The notes under the pieces were generated by a model. The model was not told the origin of the DNA. It ran no database searches and was given only the letters and a program-made list of their open reading frames with translations. This document shows, piece after piece, positions 20,599-32,441 of a stretch of 64,000 nucleotides of DNA. Where the stretch lies: NCBI GenBank assembly GCA_012845835.1, contig JABAKD010000012.1, forward strand, positions 10,529,973 through 10,593,972. Direction: 5' to 3'. Both the position numbers and the translations under genes were made by a program. This stretch comes from Undaria pinnatifida (Eukaryota; Sar; Phaeophyceae; Laminariales; Alariaceae). Numbering within the stretch: position 1 is the first letter of the stretch; every line of letters starts with the position of its first letter.

Positions 20599-23150
20599 CT
20601 CACGACCGACCCGTGGTTGATCCACGGGCGACCCACGGGTGACCCATGGGCGTCTCATGGCCGACCGAATGGTGATTCATGGGCTACCCACGGGCTACCC
20701 ACTGGAGTCCCACTGGAAACCCACGTTCGATCCATGCAGGCTCCATGGGCGACCCATACATGTCAGAATAGCTTCAGTCACCCATGGCGGCCCATGATCG
20801 TTCCAACGGTAACATCTGGGCGTTCCATGAGCGACCCATGGGTGGCTCATGGCCTGGTCTATGGATCTCCCGACGGTCACCCATGGGTGGCCCGGGGGTG
20901 ACCCGTAGGTTAACCCTCTGGGCGAACCACGGGCGAATCATGCGAGATCCATGGCTGCGCAAAGGGGTGTCCGTGGGCGAACCATGAGCTAACAGTGGGT
21001 GACCCACGAGCTTAACCGTGGGACTGTGACTTACTTATGGGTGGCCCATGCGAGACCCACGGTTGGATAGTCGGCAGCCCATGGCCTGTCCTATAGTGGC
21101 CTGTCCTATAGGTTATCCGTGTTTGATTAATGGGGTAACCGTGGGTGACCCACGGGCTAACCGGGGGATTGTTGATGATCCATGGGTAGTTCATGGACTA
21201 CCACCACTAAGGTATGGATGGGTGATCCATGAATGATTCATGGGTGATTGCTGCTAAGTCATGGGTGACCCATGGGTAACCTATGGGCCAGCACCGCTAT
21301 ATCAGGGGTGATCCATGGGTGGCTCATGCGCGTCCGACGGTCTAATGTCAATAAACCACGGAGAATCCATTGGTTACCACGAAGCCATGGGTGACGCATG
21401 GGCCCTTACTAAATACGGATATCAACAATATGCGTTGCGATGCTGTACATTAATCTATTTTGAGAGTAGTAGAAAACTGCCGGTGGCCCATGGGCGACCC
21501 TGCGGCGACATGTAGCTGTCATATGGGCCATGCACTGCCAACCCATGTACTCACCAGGGGTGACCCAAGGGCTAGCCATGGGACTTTGGGTATCCCTCGA
21601 GCGACCCATGCAGTTCTCATGGCTGCGGGTGACGCATTGGATAGCCGTTGGATCTCGACCGCCCACGGATGACCAGCGAGCGACCCGTGGGTGATCCATG
21701 GGCGACCCGTGGCTTGTACCCTGGGCTATCCGTCAGTAACACGTAGGCTTACCGTCGGTGGCGCGTAGGTTAATCGCAAGGGTGACCTACGGGTTAACCA
21801 TGAGACCGCAGGTGACCTATGGGCGAACAGTTGGTGTACCGTTGGCAACCCATAGGAGGCCCATGGGCTAGCACGAATAAGGCGTGAACGATGCATGGGT
21901 GACCCATGACTGGGAACACTATGTCGCGTGTGTTTCATGCAAAGCCCATGGGCTTGTTTAATACTGCAGTAAGTCATGAGTGAGCAATGTGTATCCCAAG
22001 GCCCCTGACTTGTTGTTCATTGTTGGGTTTTGCAAATCAGAGTTATACACGGTTGACCCATTGGCGACCCAAGGGCGTACTATTGCTGTTCCGCTGGCTA
22101 GCCATGGGTGCCCTGCGGGCTAGCCGTGGCACCGTACCTAACCTATGGGTGTCCCACGGGTGATACATGGGCGACCCATGGCCTGTCCCATGGATTGTCC
22201 ATGGGTGACCAGGGGCCAGACGTGGGTGACCCACGCGTTAACCATGAAATCATGGATGATCCATGGGCGACTCATGGGCTTGCGCCACTAACTAATGGGT
22301 GGCTCATGGACGACCCATTGGCTACTACCGCTGCGTGCCAGGTGTCCCGTGTATGTCCCATGAGCGGTTACCACTTAGTCACGGGTTTTGCATGGGCGAC
22401 CCAAGGGCCCTCAGTAGATAAACATGAAAAACGACGGGTGACCCATGGGTCACCAATGTGCGACGTATGACTGTCTCATAGGCTGCTCGTGTGTGACCCA
22501 TGAGACAACCGTGAATGGCCCATGACATAACCGTAGGACCGTGCGTCATCCATGGGGGACCCACGAACGACCCACCCTTGACCCACGGGCGACTCATCGC
22601 TTGTCCCATCGGCTATTCGCGGTTGACCCTTGGGCCAACCTTGGGATGCCAATGGGTCCCCAATGGACTAACGACTCTACTCGCCTGTAGATAGCTCGTG
22701 CATGAGTCACCGGCCGGTCGACCGTGGGAAATTCGTCAATCACCCACGGATAGACCATGCCATTGGGCAGCCGAAGGTTGATCAGGGGCCGCCCATTGCC
22801 CACTCATGGTTAACTCATAGTTCACGTACGAATAGTCCATGGATCACCCCCGGACAGCACACGAGACAGTCATGGGTCGCCCATGGGTGACCCCCGGAGA
22901 GCAGGTTTCGGCCGCCCGTGGGCGACCTATGGTCAACAGTGCAATCCCATACCTGTGGGTCTCCTGTGTGTCGCTCATGGGTCTGCAATCGGTTATGCTG
23001 CCGGCCGATATGCACATTGGACACCCCATCGGTGACCTTTGGTGTAGAGTGCTAGACCATGAGTCGCGTGTGGGTCTTCCGTGTGTCGCTCATCGGTCTT
23101 CGACGGGTTATGCTGCAGGCCCATCGATCTATCATGCGTATGCCATGGAC
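20530..23150. repeat. Long 11-bp palindromic array of unit 1, CCCATGGGTGA type
   Basis: Over about 2.6 kb, CCCATGGG cores alternate with TGA, CGA, CAA or similar trinucleotides, giving degenerate 11-bp periodicity; non-repeat islands (for example GTTTTGCAAATCAGAG near 22030) are scattered in it. The TGA form puts a stop in each reading cycle, so long plus-strand frames are rarer than in unit 0. Confidence 0.85.
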
Positions 23151-23354
23151 GTGTTCCCAAAGGAGTCCAAGAAAGAAATCCAACAACTCCCTCGAGGTGC
23201 AACGCTTGACACGGTGTCGAAACAACTAGCCTCGTCACGCCCTCTTGCACAGTATCTCCACCCGTCAAACCCTGACTACTCGAACCCGGTCGTACTTTGC
23301 TAGCTTCCTCTCTGTTATGATGGAACACCATGCTCTTTTATCTGTTGGTATAGT

Positions 23355-23969
23355 TTACCTCTGCCACCGATCATTCAATGTCCTGCAGTACCGGATTAGA
23401 GGAGACCTCCTGCCCCTCCGAGGTCCTACCCTTACTCCATCGCTTTCTGGAACACATATAGATCCGTCGTGTTGTGTGGAGTTGTCTAACTCAGACTTTC
23501 TACTATATACATGACGACAATTTTCCTTCCGCTCGTTTTCTAGCCTCTTAACGCTAACGTTCGCCTGTTCGAACCTCCGCTTCTCCTTATCTTGGCGTTT
23601 CTTGTTGAGCCTCGCCATGAACTCATGGTCCATGGTTTCTGCTTCATGCTAGTGTACAACCCATTCTTATAAGGCGGACAGGCACACACAACAACAAAGC
23701 AATGCGACGAGCGTTGTAGCCAGGGCAACAGGCGGATAAGATCAGTGCCTAGCACGGAAGAGGGATACGCCGACCTCGTGCATAGATAGGGTGAAACGTT
23801 GTCGTCTTTGGTTGCACTTGGGTTTCTTCTTCTTTTTGTTAACAAGTGTGAAGTCATCGATGACCAGAGGCTCATGCTGCGTGTTGTCGGCTAAAACAAA
23901 ACGTAGAATGCTGTTCGACAGACACCAACATCCCATGGCCATCCCATGGGGATCCCACGGGCAACCCAT
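23355..23969 (-). pseudogene. Two minus-strand frames between array and subrepeats
   Basis: The frame at 23742-23969 includes LSNSILRFVLADNTQH and KPKCNQRRQRFTLSMHEVGV. It keeps the same 75-codon length in units 2 (37020-37247) and 3 (50629-50856). The frame at 23355-23633 includes MDHEFMARLNKKRQDKEKRR and looks coding, but unit 2 has a premature stop and units 2 and 3 a one-base deletion, so it is not maintained. These may be remains of one gene reading leftward. The facing plus strand at 23150-23301 also has a short open run ending SNPVVLC, broken by a one-base deletion in unit 2. Confidence 0.25.
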
Positions 23970-24879
23970 GCTCTACGTATCTTGAACCCATCACAGTACG
24001 TATCACCCTTGGAAGGGAGAGCAAGGACGTTCAGTTAATGATGCACCCACGTTTTTTCCACGCTTCCGCCCTCAGTGCTATGATATCGGTCCACCCATAA
24101 ACTAACATTGCCGCCCACAACATGCCTGTGTACACCGACGGTAACCTCGACGGGCCTGCTGCTGCTGAAGATCAGTCGCCCAGGCAACCGCCTTCAGAAG
24201 CGTGCCTACCAATCGTACGCCCCACGTCGCCGACCCCTCCTTCCCGAAGACGCCCGCATGAAGGCTATTAGACTAGACTATCCCACCGACGTTAACTTGC
24301 CGCCCACATCATGTCCGTATAAGATCACGGCAACAGGATCGGACCAGCCGGTGAAGTGGTCCAACCAAGGCCACCCCCAGTAGCAGCGCGTGGCTGCTAC
24401 TATCACCCTCAACGCCTTACAAAGGAAGCCAACGTTCCGAGGGATACCACGACTTGTAGCTCTACCCAGCCATGATGGAGTCCTTCAGAGCCTCGCCGTG
24501 TTCCCGAACGCAGCCAACTACCTACTGTATGTAGCCAAATATACCCCAGGTACCATATCAGGCAGAGTCGGTAAGTTGTAGTGAACCAATAACGTTACGC
24601 GCACCATGGGTGCTGCCAAGTGCTCGTCATGGACTCCTTTTTTTAACTGGTACTTTTGAAGCGAAAAGTTGTAATCAACCACCGGTAACAAGTACTTACT
24701 ATTCTAATAATAATCGTCGGCGACAAAGGAAGCGGTAGCCACGTCACAGTGCTGCATATACCAGGTACAGTATATATCGTTCCTATGATACGTGGTACCG
24801 TGTAAATGTACGAGACCGCAATCATGTTTTCCTACTGTGTACATATTGTACTATATATGCGCAAAATTTGAGACCCTCT

Positions 24880-24967
24880 CGTCCTCACCCGGCCGCCGGG
24901 CTTGTTTGGGTCAGGGGATGGATATGAGATTTCACTGGTCTCATCGCAGGATCGAATCCTGTCGACG
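24880..24967 (+). ncRNA. 88-nt tRNA-like element, copy 3
   Basis: Closing arm CGTCCTCA with TGTCGACG (two mismatches), hairpin CCCGGCCGCCGGG, stem ATGAGAT/GTCTCAT with loop TTCACTG, A-box-like TGGGTCAGGGG, B-box-like GGATCGAATCC. CTCTTTTC follows the element. The loop has T at the position of tRNA U33. Confidence 0.5.
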
Positions 24968-25329
24968 ACGATCTCTTTTCTTTTTCTTCTTTGTCAGATT
25001 TGCAGATTTCTCATTTTGTATTTTGGCGTGGGTCTTGTATCATAGACTATTGTGATGGATATCGAACTGAGACACAACTCATCACACTATTTTCGACCCA
25101 GACACCATCGTGGCGATATCGACAATGAACGAGGCATGAAGAACCTTGCTTATTTCAAAGAGGATGGGGCCGGGACGAGAACCCATTAAAATGCCCTTGA
25201 AGGGTTGTTGCGTTGCGCGTGTGATACGCTGACGACACATGCCTTGTCTCGGAGTCGGTCGAGGATGCACATTGCTTGACCTACTGCAATGTCGGACATG
25301 TTGCATGGGCTGTCCTTGGAATTTCTGAC

Positions 25330-25550
25330 AGGATACCCATGGGCAACCCATGTGCTGCTGCCCATGAGCAACCCATACAATAGACAACCCACCCATGCGT
25401 AAACCGGGTATCCCATGGGCAACGCGTGGCTGCCCACGGACATCCCATGCTTGCTTCATGGGCGGCGCATGAGATTTCTCACGGGATACCCATGAGCAAT
25501 TCGTAGGCAATCCATGTGGGTAACCCGTGGGCTTGAACGGCACAAATAAT
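25330..25550. repeat. Short 11-bp palindromic array (subrepeat 1)
   Basis: CCCATGGGCAA-type units follow GGAATTTCTGACAGGATA, the leader-like sequence. A second leader-like ATTTCTCACGGGATACCCAT occurs inside at about 25475. Equivalent arrays occur near 38612 and 52220. Confidence 0.75.
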
Positions 25551-26124
25551 AAAAGGTGCTCCCCCTTCGGCAGCATTGACTGGTCCACTATCCACCCCAC
25601 CTATGTTAGCCTGCTGCCCACGTGATGTCCGTGTATGACCACGGCAACAGGATCGGACCCGCCGTTGTATCGGTCCAACCCAGGCCACCTCCAGTAGCAG
25701 CATGCCTACTAACTACCACCCACCACGCTGCTGAAACGCTTACCAAGGAAGGCAAAGTTCCGGGGGGACGGCGCTACTTGTAGCTCTACCCAGCCAAGCA
25801 TGTAAAGTAGTCGGTGAGTAGTAGTGAGCCAATAATCTTACACGCACTATGGGGAGCGGAAAAAGCTCGTCATGGACTCCTTGTTTTTGCCTGGCACTTC
25901 TGAAGCGAAATTTTGTATCCAAATACCGGGAACAGCTACTGCTATTTGTACCATCAAACTAATCGTCGGCGACAGGGAGAGGTAGCCAAGTCACAGTCCT
26001 GAATTTACATCTTTCCTATGATACCTCTGGTACTGTGTACATGTACGAGACCACTGAGACCACAATCATGTTTCCCTATACTGAGTTAATACCCCTACTA
26101 TATACGTGAAAATTGTTACGCCTT

Positions 26125-26212
26125 CGTCCTCACCCGGCCGCCGGGCTCGTTTGGGTCATGCGAAGGATATGAGACTACACTGGGCTCATCGCAGGATCGA
26201 ATCCTGACGACG
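26125..26212 (+). ncRNA. 88-nt tRNA-like element, copy 4
   Basis: Same 88-nt layout; closing arm CGTCCTCA with TGACGACG (7 of 8 pairs). The A-box-like sequence is altered (TGGGTCATGCG) and one anticodon-like pair is broken (ATGAGAC/GGCTCAT), so this copy is the most degraded of the four in units 0 and 1. Confidence 0.45.
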
Positions 26213-26534
26213 ACGTTCTCTTTTCTTTTTTGGTCAAATTTGCAATTTCTTGTTTGTATTTGGCATGGGTCTTGTACCACGTGATGGATATCAGAGACAC
26301 AACTCATCACACTATTTTCGACCCAAGAACCATCGTGGCGATACCATGAACAAGGCGTCAGAGGGATCTGATGGAGCGCGTGGACACGAGGAACCGTTGG
26401 AATGCGCTTGAAAGGTTGCTGTGTTGCGCCTGTGATACGTCGACGACTGAGGCCTTGTCTCAGAGTCTGCCGACGATGCACGTCGTTTGACTTACGGTAT
26501 TTTTGGGCATGCTGTATGGGCCGTCCTCGGAATT

Positions 26535-27000
26535 TCTGACAGAATACCCATGGGAAACCCATGTGCTGCTGCCCGTGAGCAACCCATACCATGTGTCAGG
26601 CAACACATGGGTGGCCCACGAACATCCCGTGCTTGTCTCATGGACGACCCATGAGACTTATCACGGGATACGCATGATGAGCAACCCATGGGCAACCCAT
26701 GTGGGTAACTCTTGGGTTATTAGTAACACCACCATCCCATTGGCCACCCTTTGACAACTCATGGGTGACCCATATGGCCCACGACCACCAACCCATGGGT
26801 CATCCGTACCATATGGGCAACCCATGAGCAACACATGGACAATGCATGCGCAACGCATTGGTGACCCATAGGCAACCCATGGGCAACCGTGGGCATGCCA
26901 TGGGCAACCAATGGGCACCCCGTGGCCAACCCGTGGGCAACCGCAAATATCCCATGGGCATCCATTGAGCATCCCATGGGCAACGAGTTCATACGAAAGG
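26535..27000. repeat. Short 11-bp palindromic array (subrepeat 2)
   Basis: CCCATGGGCAA-type units, preceded by GGAATTTCTGACAGAATACC. Open frames on both strands (GCPWVAHGLP-like on the minus strand) arise from the repeat. Counterparts lie at 39830-40290 and 53430-53900. Confidence 0.75.
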
Positions 27001-28012
27001 CGACCCATTGGCTAGTTCCCTAAACTCCTGTACAGGTTGTGAGTGGTACATAAAACTGCGTACGTTTTGGGTTGAAGATCGCCAAGAATATTGCACAGTA
27101 CTAACGGAGAAGAGCAAATCCACGTACGTGAAGGCGTGTTGTGGACCAATACATTGTGCCTTGTTGACCAAGGCTGTGCCCTTCGCTTGATAGATGACCC
27201 TCTGGCACAAGTCTCACAAACGTTTGGCCATCCTGGTGGCCTCATCGCACACAAGCACCGTCGCTCAAGCCCACACTTGCTCGACGGCCCCGCAGCAGAT
27301 TGGGTTTCAAGGTGGTACCTTGCAGGACGCGTAAAACGAAGTAGGAAACGAAGAAAAGAAGGTGGATTTTTACAGGGACAGAGTAAAAAATCCGGGAGCT
27401 GTTGTACTGAAGTTGCTGTGGGCATGTAGCACCTACCGGCAGGTATACATATAGACTATAAGCCTTGCCGCCCACAGCACCCACCTCTCGGGATGCAGAT
27501 GTATGACTCGTTTTATTTATTCATTTACGCCCACGGTTCTTTTCTGTGCAGAGTGGCATACCGCTTCGCCTATGTTAATCGCCGCTCATACCATGCCCGT
27601 AAAAGGCCATATCAACCCCATCGTACCCGATGTACGACTCCAACCAATGCCACCAGCAGCAACAGCGCGTCTACTACCCATAACACCAACACTACTGACC
27701 CCTATTTGTCGTAGATACCAGCCTGCCTGGAGGCAACACCAAGCGCACCTGATCCGCTGAAACTCGTCAAACGTTTTGAACGTGCTTCCCCTACACGCAG
27801 CCTTGGTCCGCTATTGGTTGACCTGTCTCAGTCTCATTGCCCACAACATGCCATTCCCGTCTGAGCTACGGCAACCTCATCATATCATCATCGGACCTGC
27901 TGCTGGACGAGTCCAATGACCCAGGCCATCGCCAACAACAGGGTGCCCAACATCCATACCCCCTGCGCTGTTCAGCGCCCTCCTCAAAGGCGTTCTTAAT
28001 AGCATGCAGACG

Positions 28013-28448
28013 TGTAACGAACGGTTAAGAGCTATTTTCGACACGCATCCAGGTCTCCAATCGCTTGCCCATAGTCTCTTACCGCGTCTGATCCATTCCC
28101 TCCGTGTATCCCTTCAGGCTGATTCCTCCCGTCTGCTTGTTACAACAGCTCCCTGCAAACACCAGTCTTGTCTCACGCAGTCCTCTTCCAAGCGCTAGTG
28201 CTACATAACAAATCTCCGGATGGAACCTCCAACAGTACCTTAACGTAACGATCGTTGTACTCAGGCTCGGTTCGCAGTCACTCACTCTCGTGTCAGATCA
28301 AGTTCATGTTCCTTTTTCCCGCGTTGTTTTCGTGTGTTTTTGGACTGGGACAGTGAGCGATATGCGTTCTAGACTGACTGGAGTTGCACAGACCTAGGCA
28401 GCATTCCGCTACGTATTTTACGTGACGTCATGTCAATCCGCCGCATCA
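28013..28448 (-). repeat. LTR (3' LTR with respect to the sense strand), unit 1
   Basis: Runs from TGTAACGAACGG to CCGCCGCATCA on the plus strand. On the sense strand it begins TGATGCGGCGG and follows the polypurine tract. It shares CGGTTCGCAGTCACTC with the same LTR of units 2 and 3. Confidence 0.88.
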
Positions 28449-28879
28449 CCCCCCCTGCACGGCTTCCTAAGAATACCGTGCTAACCGTGCTGCGGATACA
28501 CTCGAGAAAGAGTGCGGGCCTTTCCTTCACTTGGTCATGTTTCGATTACCCCAAGGCTCGAATGAGTGGCGTCTACCATTTTCATGGAAAGGCGTCTCTC
28601 CGGAGGTAGGGACCCTGGGCCTCGCGCATTTCCGCAATAGGTCCCAGATCGGTACTGCTGGACTTGCTAGAATTTATCATCAAGCGCACCAGCTGAAAGC
28701 CTTTTATCCACCACTTCCCGTATTTTCCCGTTAACCTGGGTAGGCCGGGGCCTTGATCTTGCTCGCTAGTCGATCTTCGGGCAACGTCTTCTCCCATCCT
28801 CCGTCGAACTCCACTTCACGTTCCTCGTGTTTACGGGGAACCGGATTGCGAATTTCCGGTCCTCCTAGCTTTCAGGATT

Positions 28880-28960
28880 TCACGTTAAGAATCCTGAGGC
28901 TAAATCGATGCTGGAGAGATGCTTCGACCTTTCCATCTCATCCACAATGTGCTGCAAGTC
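28880..28960 (-). pseudogene. Reverse transcriptase remnant of the LTR element
   Basis: The minus frame reads LQHIVDEMERSKHLSSIDLA followed by SGFLTLRI. This fits the Ty3/gypsy-type reverse transcriptase pattern (D..L..L.G...FS.IDL.SGF). Upstream sequence on the same strand is shifted between frames, and the catalytic YXDD region is not present. The remnant at 55773 in unit 3 keeps the same frame. Confidence 0.55.
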
Positions 28961-29500
28961 CATTTGGCGATTGTGATTTCCTTGGCCAACTTCACAACCT
29001 CGCGCCCATCGATCGCAGGTACACGCGTACTGTGGTTGTTCGCAAATACCATCTTGACCATTGACGAGTCTGGTAGTAAGCAAAAATAACCACCAATACA
29101 GAAGTACTCGTCGTAAGAGTAAGCACATACAGAAGTATTCTTCGTAAGAGTAAGCACAATCACGAAAGCAATGAAAACAAAAAATGCATGCCTTGCGGAG
29201 AAACTTATACCATTGATGCATACCAACGTTTCGCCTACATCGCATACAAAAAACAGTGAGTCGAAGCGGGGAGAACCTCGTTTGCCCTCTCCCTTCTGTA
29301 CTGCTGTTATGGAACTTTCTTCAACATCCCGTAAAATCATTCATATTCAGACTTTCAGTTCATTTCCCATACATTATGTTGTGAATTTCAACCAAACATG
29401 GCCCGGCTTGATGCTGTACTTCTACCTTAGCATTTACGAATGTACTTCTACCTGAGTCAAGCGAGATTATCAACCCACACGGATCCCAGCTGAAGCCCCA

Positions 29501-29936
29501 TATAACGAACGGACAAGAGCTATTTTCGACACGCACCCAGGTCTCCAATCCCTTGTCCATAGTCTCTTACCGCTTCTGATTCATTCCCTCCGTGTATCCC
29601 TTCAGGCCGATTCCTCCCGTCTGCTTGTTACAACAGCTGCGTGCAAACACCAGTCTTGTCTCACGCAGTCCTCTCCCAAGCGCTAGTGCTATATAACGAA
29701 TCTCCGGATGAAAGCTCCAACAATACCTTACGGTAACGATCGCTGTACTCAAGCTCGGGGCGCAGTCACTCACGCTCGTGTCAGATCAAGTTCATGTTCC
29801 TTTTTCTCTCGTTTGGTTTTGTGTGTTTTTGGACTGGGACCGTGAGCGATATGCGTCCTAGACTGACGGAGTTGTACAGACCTAGGCAGCATTCCGCTAC
29901 GTATTTTACGTGACGTCCTGTCAATCCGCCGCAACA
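29501..29936 (-). repeat. LTR (5' LTR with respect to the sense strand), unit 1
   Basis: Same length as the left LTR. Plus-strand start is TATAACGAACGG (TG mutated to TA; unit 3 keeps TG at 56385) and end is CCGCCGCAACA. It shares CGGGGCGCAGTCACTC with the corresponding LTR of the other units. Confidence 0.88.
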
Positions 29937-30023
29937 GAGGGACAGCGCCAAGTGGCCCTGAACCACTAAAAAGAAAAATCAGAATCATGCTCTCCCTGCC
30001 TTACCAACACCTACGCGCAACCT

Positions 30024-30578
30024 ATGGCCTCACCACAAGCTGAGGAATGCAAACTTTCAGCGACCTCTGCCGGAAGATCAACTATTTCAGCACGGAGAAC
30101 TCCTTCTAAGCTCCAACACCTTGAAGTCGCAACCACAGCTCCGGCTCGCAAGACCGCCTTTGATCATCACGAGGGCCTTGTAAATTATTTCAGGCAACCT
30201 CCGCGATCGCAAAAATCATTGGTTCATGGAGTTCCATACAAGATTGCAGCGTTTCATAAGTGGGAAAAAATCAAGCCTGTTTCTGATTCTGCCGTGTGCT
30301 ATCGAATATATTTAATCACCGACAAACCGCGATGTACCGAGGACGGAGAAGCGCGTTACACGCAACCGAATAGGCAATATACCGACAAACGATTGGTCTA
30401 CCATAATTCAGCTGCAAGACTGCAATGGACCGGGGAAGGGGAAGGATCACTGGAAGGATCACGCGCCCATCGCATCACAATCTCTCTGCCCCTCTCTGTC
30501 CAAGCGTTTCTTCAGCATTTCTTTACCTTCTATACAAATGAGCTCCATCAACAGCTACCTGAATGGCACTCCAATTAA
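30024..30578 (+). pseudogene. Open frame upstream of the 179-codon frame
   Basis: An ATG at 30024 opens 184 codons, including PYKIAAFHKWEKIKPVSDSA and YLITDKPRCTEDG, and overlaps the start of the next frame. In unit 2 it is interrupted (only 43605 onward stays open) and in unit 3 it restarts at 57113 and runs on to 57511. Unequal integrity argues against a maintained gene. No family is recognised. Confidence 0.22.
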
Positions 30579-30984
30579 CAATCGCGGACAAGCACTGGAA
30601 GTCCATCGCCTCCATGAATTATCTCGCTCGGGACAAGATAACAGCCGGAGGTACATAGGGTTCGCGAGAAGTAACTGCCGGGATGCCCAAGGCATTGTTT
30701 GGGGGGCACGCTACAACCTCCTCAAAGACATCAAAGTTCCGGGTCAAACACGCCTGGAACGGAAATTCATGGCAGCAAAGCTGAAAAGGCATGGGCTCCT
30801 AGACAGGAGTGAGTACGAAACGATAAAAGTGTTTATAAACACGCCCAAGTACTTACATAAGCGAGATAAATTGCTGTTTTTTATCGATAGCAGAGTGTAC
30901 GGTTTTTTGTGCGGACTTGGATCGGTGACTCGGTTGCTGACCCTTTTGACTTTCTCCTCGCCAGTAGTATGTTCAACGATATAG
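30538..30984 (+). pseudogene. Frameshifted copy of the 179-codon frame (unit 1)
   Basis: Identical in layout to 57432-57971 up to the codons for RVYGFL, then a one-base deletion in a T-run (near 30907) shifts the frame and it stops at 30984. Unit 2 has the same deletion. See the unit 3 entry for the intact version. Confidence 0.5.
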
Positions 30985-31254
30985 CCGAACGATTGTCAGA
31001 TATCTCGTACGTATCTGGACTCCAGGACGAGTAAATTTGGACGAGACTTGACCGTGTCCCAATCCAGGGGGTAATTTTACCGTAGTTGTAATACTTTGCG
31101 CGTAAGGACATACCTGTAATATATTCTTGAGAGATGTACTTGTAGGTACAGTTGAAATAGATCCTCAAGTAGAGAATATTACTTAGTGCAGCAGTTATTT
31201 TTAAACTATAAACTTACAACTGCTCGCCAGTTACGTATTAGTAAAGGTGGAACC

Positions 31255-31395
31255 ATGGGTCGTATGAACTTACGTCAGCGGTCGTACAGCAATAAGCCAT
31301 GTTGTAATGGAAAATGCGTACGAGTATACATTTCAGCATTGAAAAGTAAAGGCTCACAAAGACTGTCTATCTTATGCTCTTCAGCGTACGATTAG
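31255..31395 (+). CDS. 46-codon small open frame, same length in three units
   Basis: ATG with a purine three bases before it (ACCATGG) opens MGRMNLRQRSYSNKPC and ends SILCSSAYD. Counterparts at 44563-44703 and 58171-58311 have exactly the same length. Most differences change the residue (C/S, N/T, S/P, K/R, S/L), so there is no sign of purifying selection; chance retention is possible. It is basic and cysteine-containing. Confidence 0.2.
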   Translation: MGRMNLRQRSYSNKPCCNGKCVRVYISALKSKGSQRLSILCSSAYD

Positions 31396-31512
31396 TATCA
31401 GACAGATTATCGATTTATGTGCGTATCCTAGGATCATATCGAAGTGGCGTGGTTAACTCACAGTAGTGACCTTTGTTTGTTTGTTTTTTCTATTTCGGGA
31501 TATAGCTCGATG

Positions 31513-31543
31513 ATGGACTATGGTTACACCCATTATAGTCCAT
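31513..31543. other. Conserved hairpin
   Basis: ATGGACTAT and ATAGTCCAT form a perfect 9-bp stem with a 13-nt loop. In unit 2 (44821-44851) and unit 3 (58424-58454) substitutions in the arms keep every pair through G-T wobbles. Confidence 0.5.
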
Positions 31544-32441
31544 GACAGTACTATCAGTATTCGTAGTTCTATCTGCTTCTTCATTTTTTGGTTTTGCGGA
31601 AGTACGTAAGTAAATTAAACAAAAAATTGAATAAGAGAATTTTTTTTCTTGTCGTGATGGACACTTGTCCACAACTCTCTTTATTTGTCTATTAATGGTG
31701 TTGTTTATCAATTTGGTACAATTCAAAAAGCGTGTTTAAAACCCTGTAGACGTACCTTTGGGTTTTATCTTCTAGGATATTCATCGCTGGTAATTACACC
31801 AAGCGTAATTTTTATACGTATCTTCCTTGTAATGTTTTGTTTTTTGTAAATGCGTGAATAACCTGGATACATTCATATTCTCGCGGTTGATACACCGGAC
31901 TGAATATGAGCCCGATTTGCTTTTGATACTTTCACGAATTTGTTTTCAAAGTATGAGGCTTTTCTAGCAATCTGACTTTGCATTATGGGGGCGTGTCGAG
32001 AGTATAAACCTTGGATTCAAATCAAAGTTGATGCGCAGTCTATTCGAGAAGTGTATTCGCACGAAAAAGATATGCAGTTGAATCTTAAGTTGAATCTTAC
32101 GTGAATATTCGGTGGAACATAGATGCAAACGTAGATTTGAGCATGTTAAGGTTGCCCCGTTTTCCCAGTATTCTACCGGACTACGGGCATTGTTCCGTGA
32201 TGATCAAGTGGTGATGCAACCTACCATGATCACTCTCCCTCCTCTCCCTTCTCTCCTTACTCTCCCTTCTTCTTCTTCTCTCTTTGGTCTCAAGCTCCCT
32301 TTCCAAACTACCCCTTTTCTTTCTTATCACAAGTGATCTTAACAGACACTTGGGTGCCACCTCTGCATCTCTTCGCATAGAAGACAGAGCCCCCACACAA
32401 CCATTGTGTTCACAGGCTATTCACAACCATAACATATAGGG

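Larger units (their letters stand above)
28013..29936 (-). mobile_element. LTR retrotransposon (1924 bp), internally deleted
   Basis: Two 436-bp direct repeats (28013-28448 and 29501-29936) flank a 1052-bp interior. The sense strand is minus: next to the right LTR the minus strand reads TGGGGCTTCAGCTGGGAT, a primer-binding site starting TGG, and next to the left LTR it reads GCAGGGGGGG, a polypurine tract. The interior has a reverse transcriptase remnant in a minus-strand frame (about 28880-28960). Unit 0 has the empty site: GTGCGGAGGGACAGCG near 18666 carries GAGG once. In units 2 and 3 GAGG stands on both sides of the element, so the target duplication is 4 bp (the left copy here is mutated to GACG). 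Too short to be autonomous. Confidence 0.88.
30003..32441. repeat. 2.4 kb block present in units 1-3 but absent from unit 0
   Basis: Unit 0 passes directly from CATGCTCTCCCTACCGTAAC (18727) to ACTACGGTGGGATAGC (about 18755), whereas units 1-3 contain about 2.4 kb between the same landmarks. Counterparts: about 43313-45757 and 56895-59356. No terminal repeats or target duplication are visible, so either an insertion in units 1-3 or a deletion in unit 0 is possible. It contains the 179-codon frame, a 46-codon frame and a conserved hairpin. Confidence 0.6.

Noticed and set aside
20530-23150. CRISPR array, because of palindromic repeats preceded by a leader-like hairpin
   Set aside because: There are no spacers of constant length, the repeat is 11 bp, and no cas-like gene or prokaryotic context is present.
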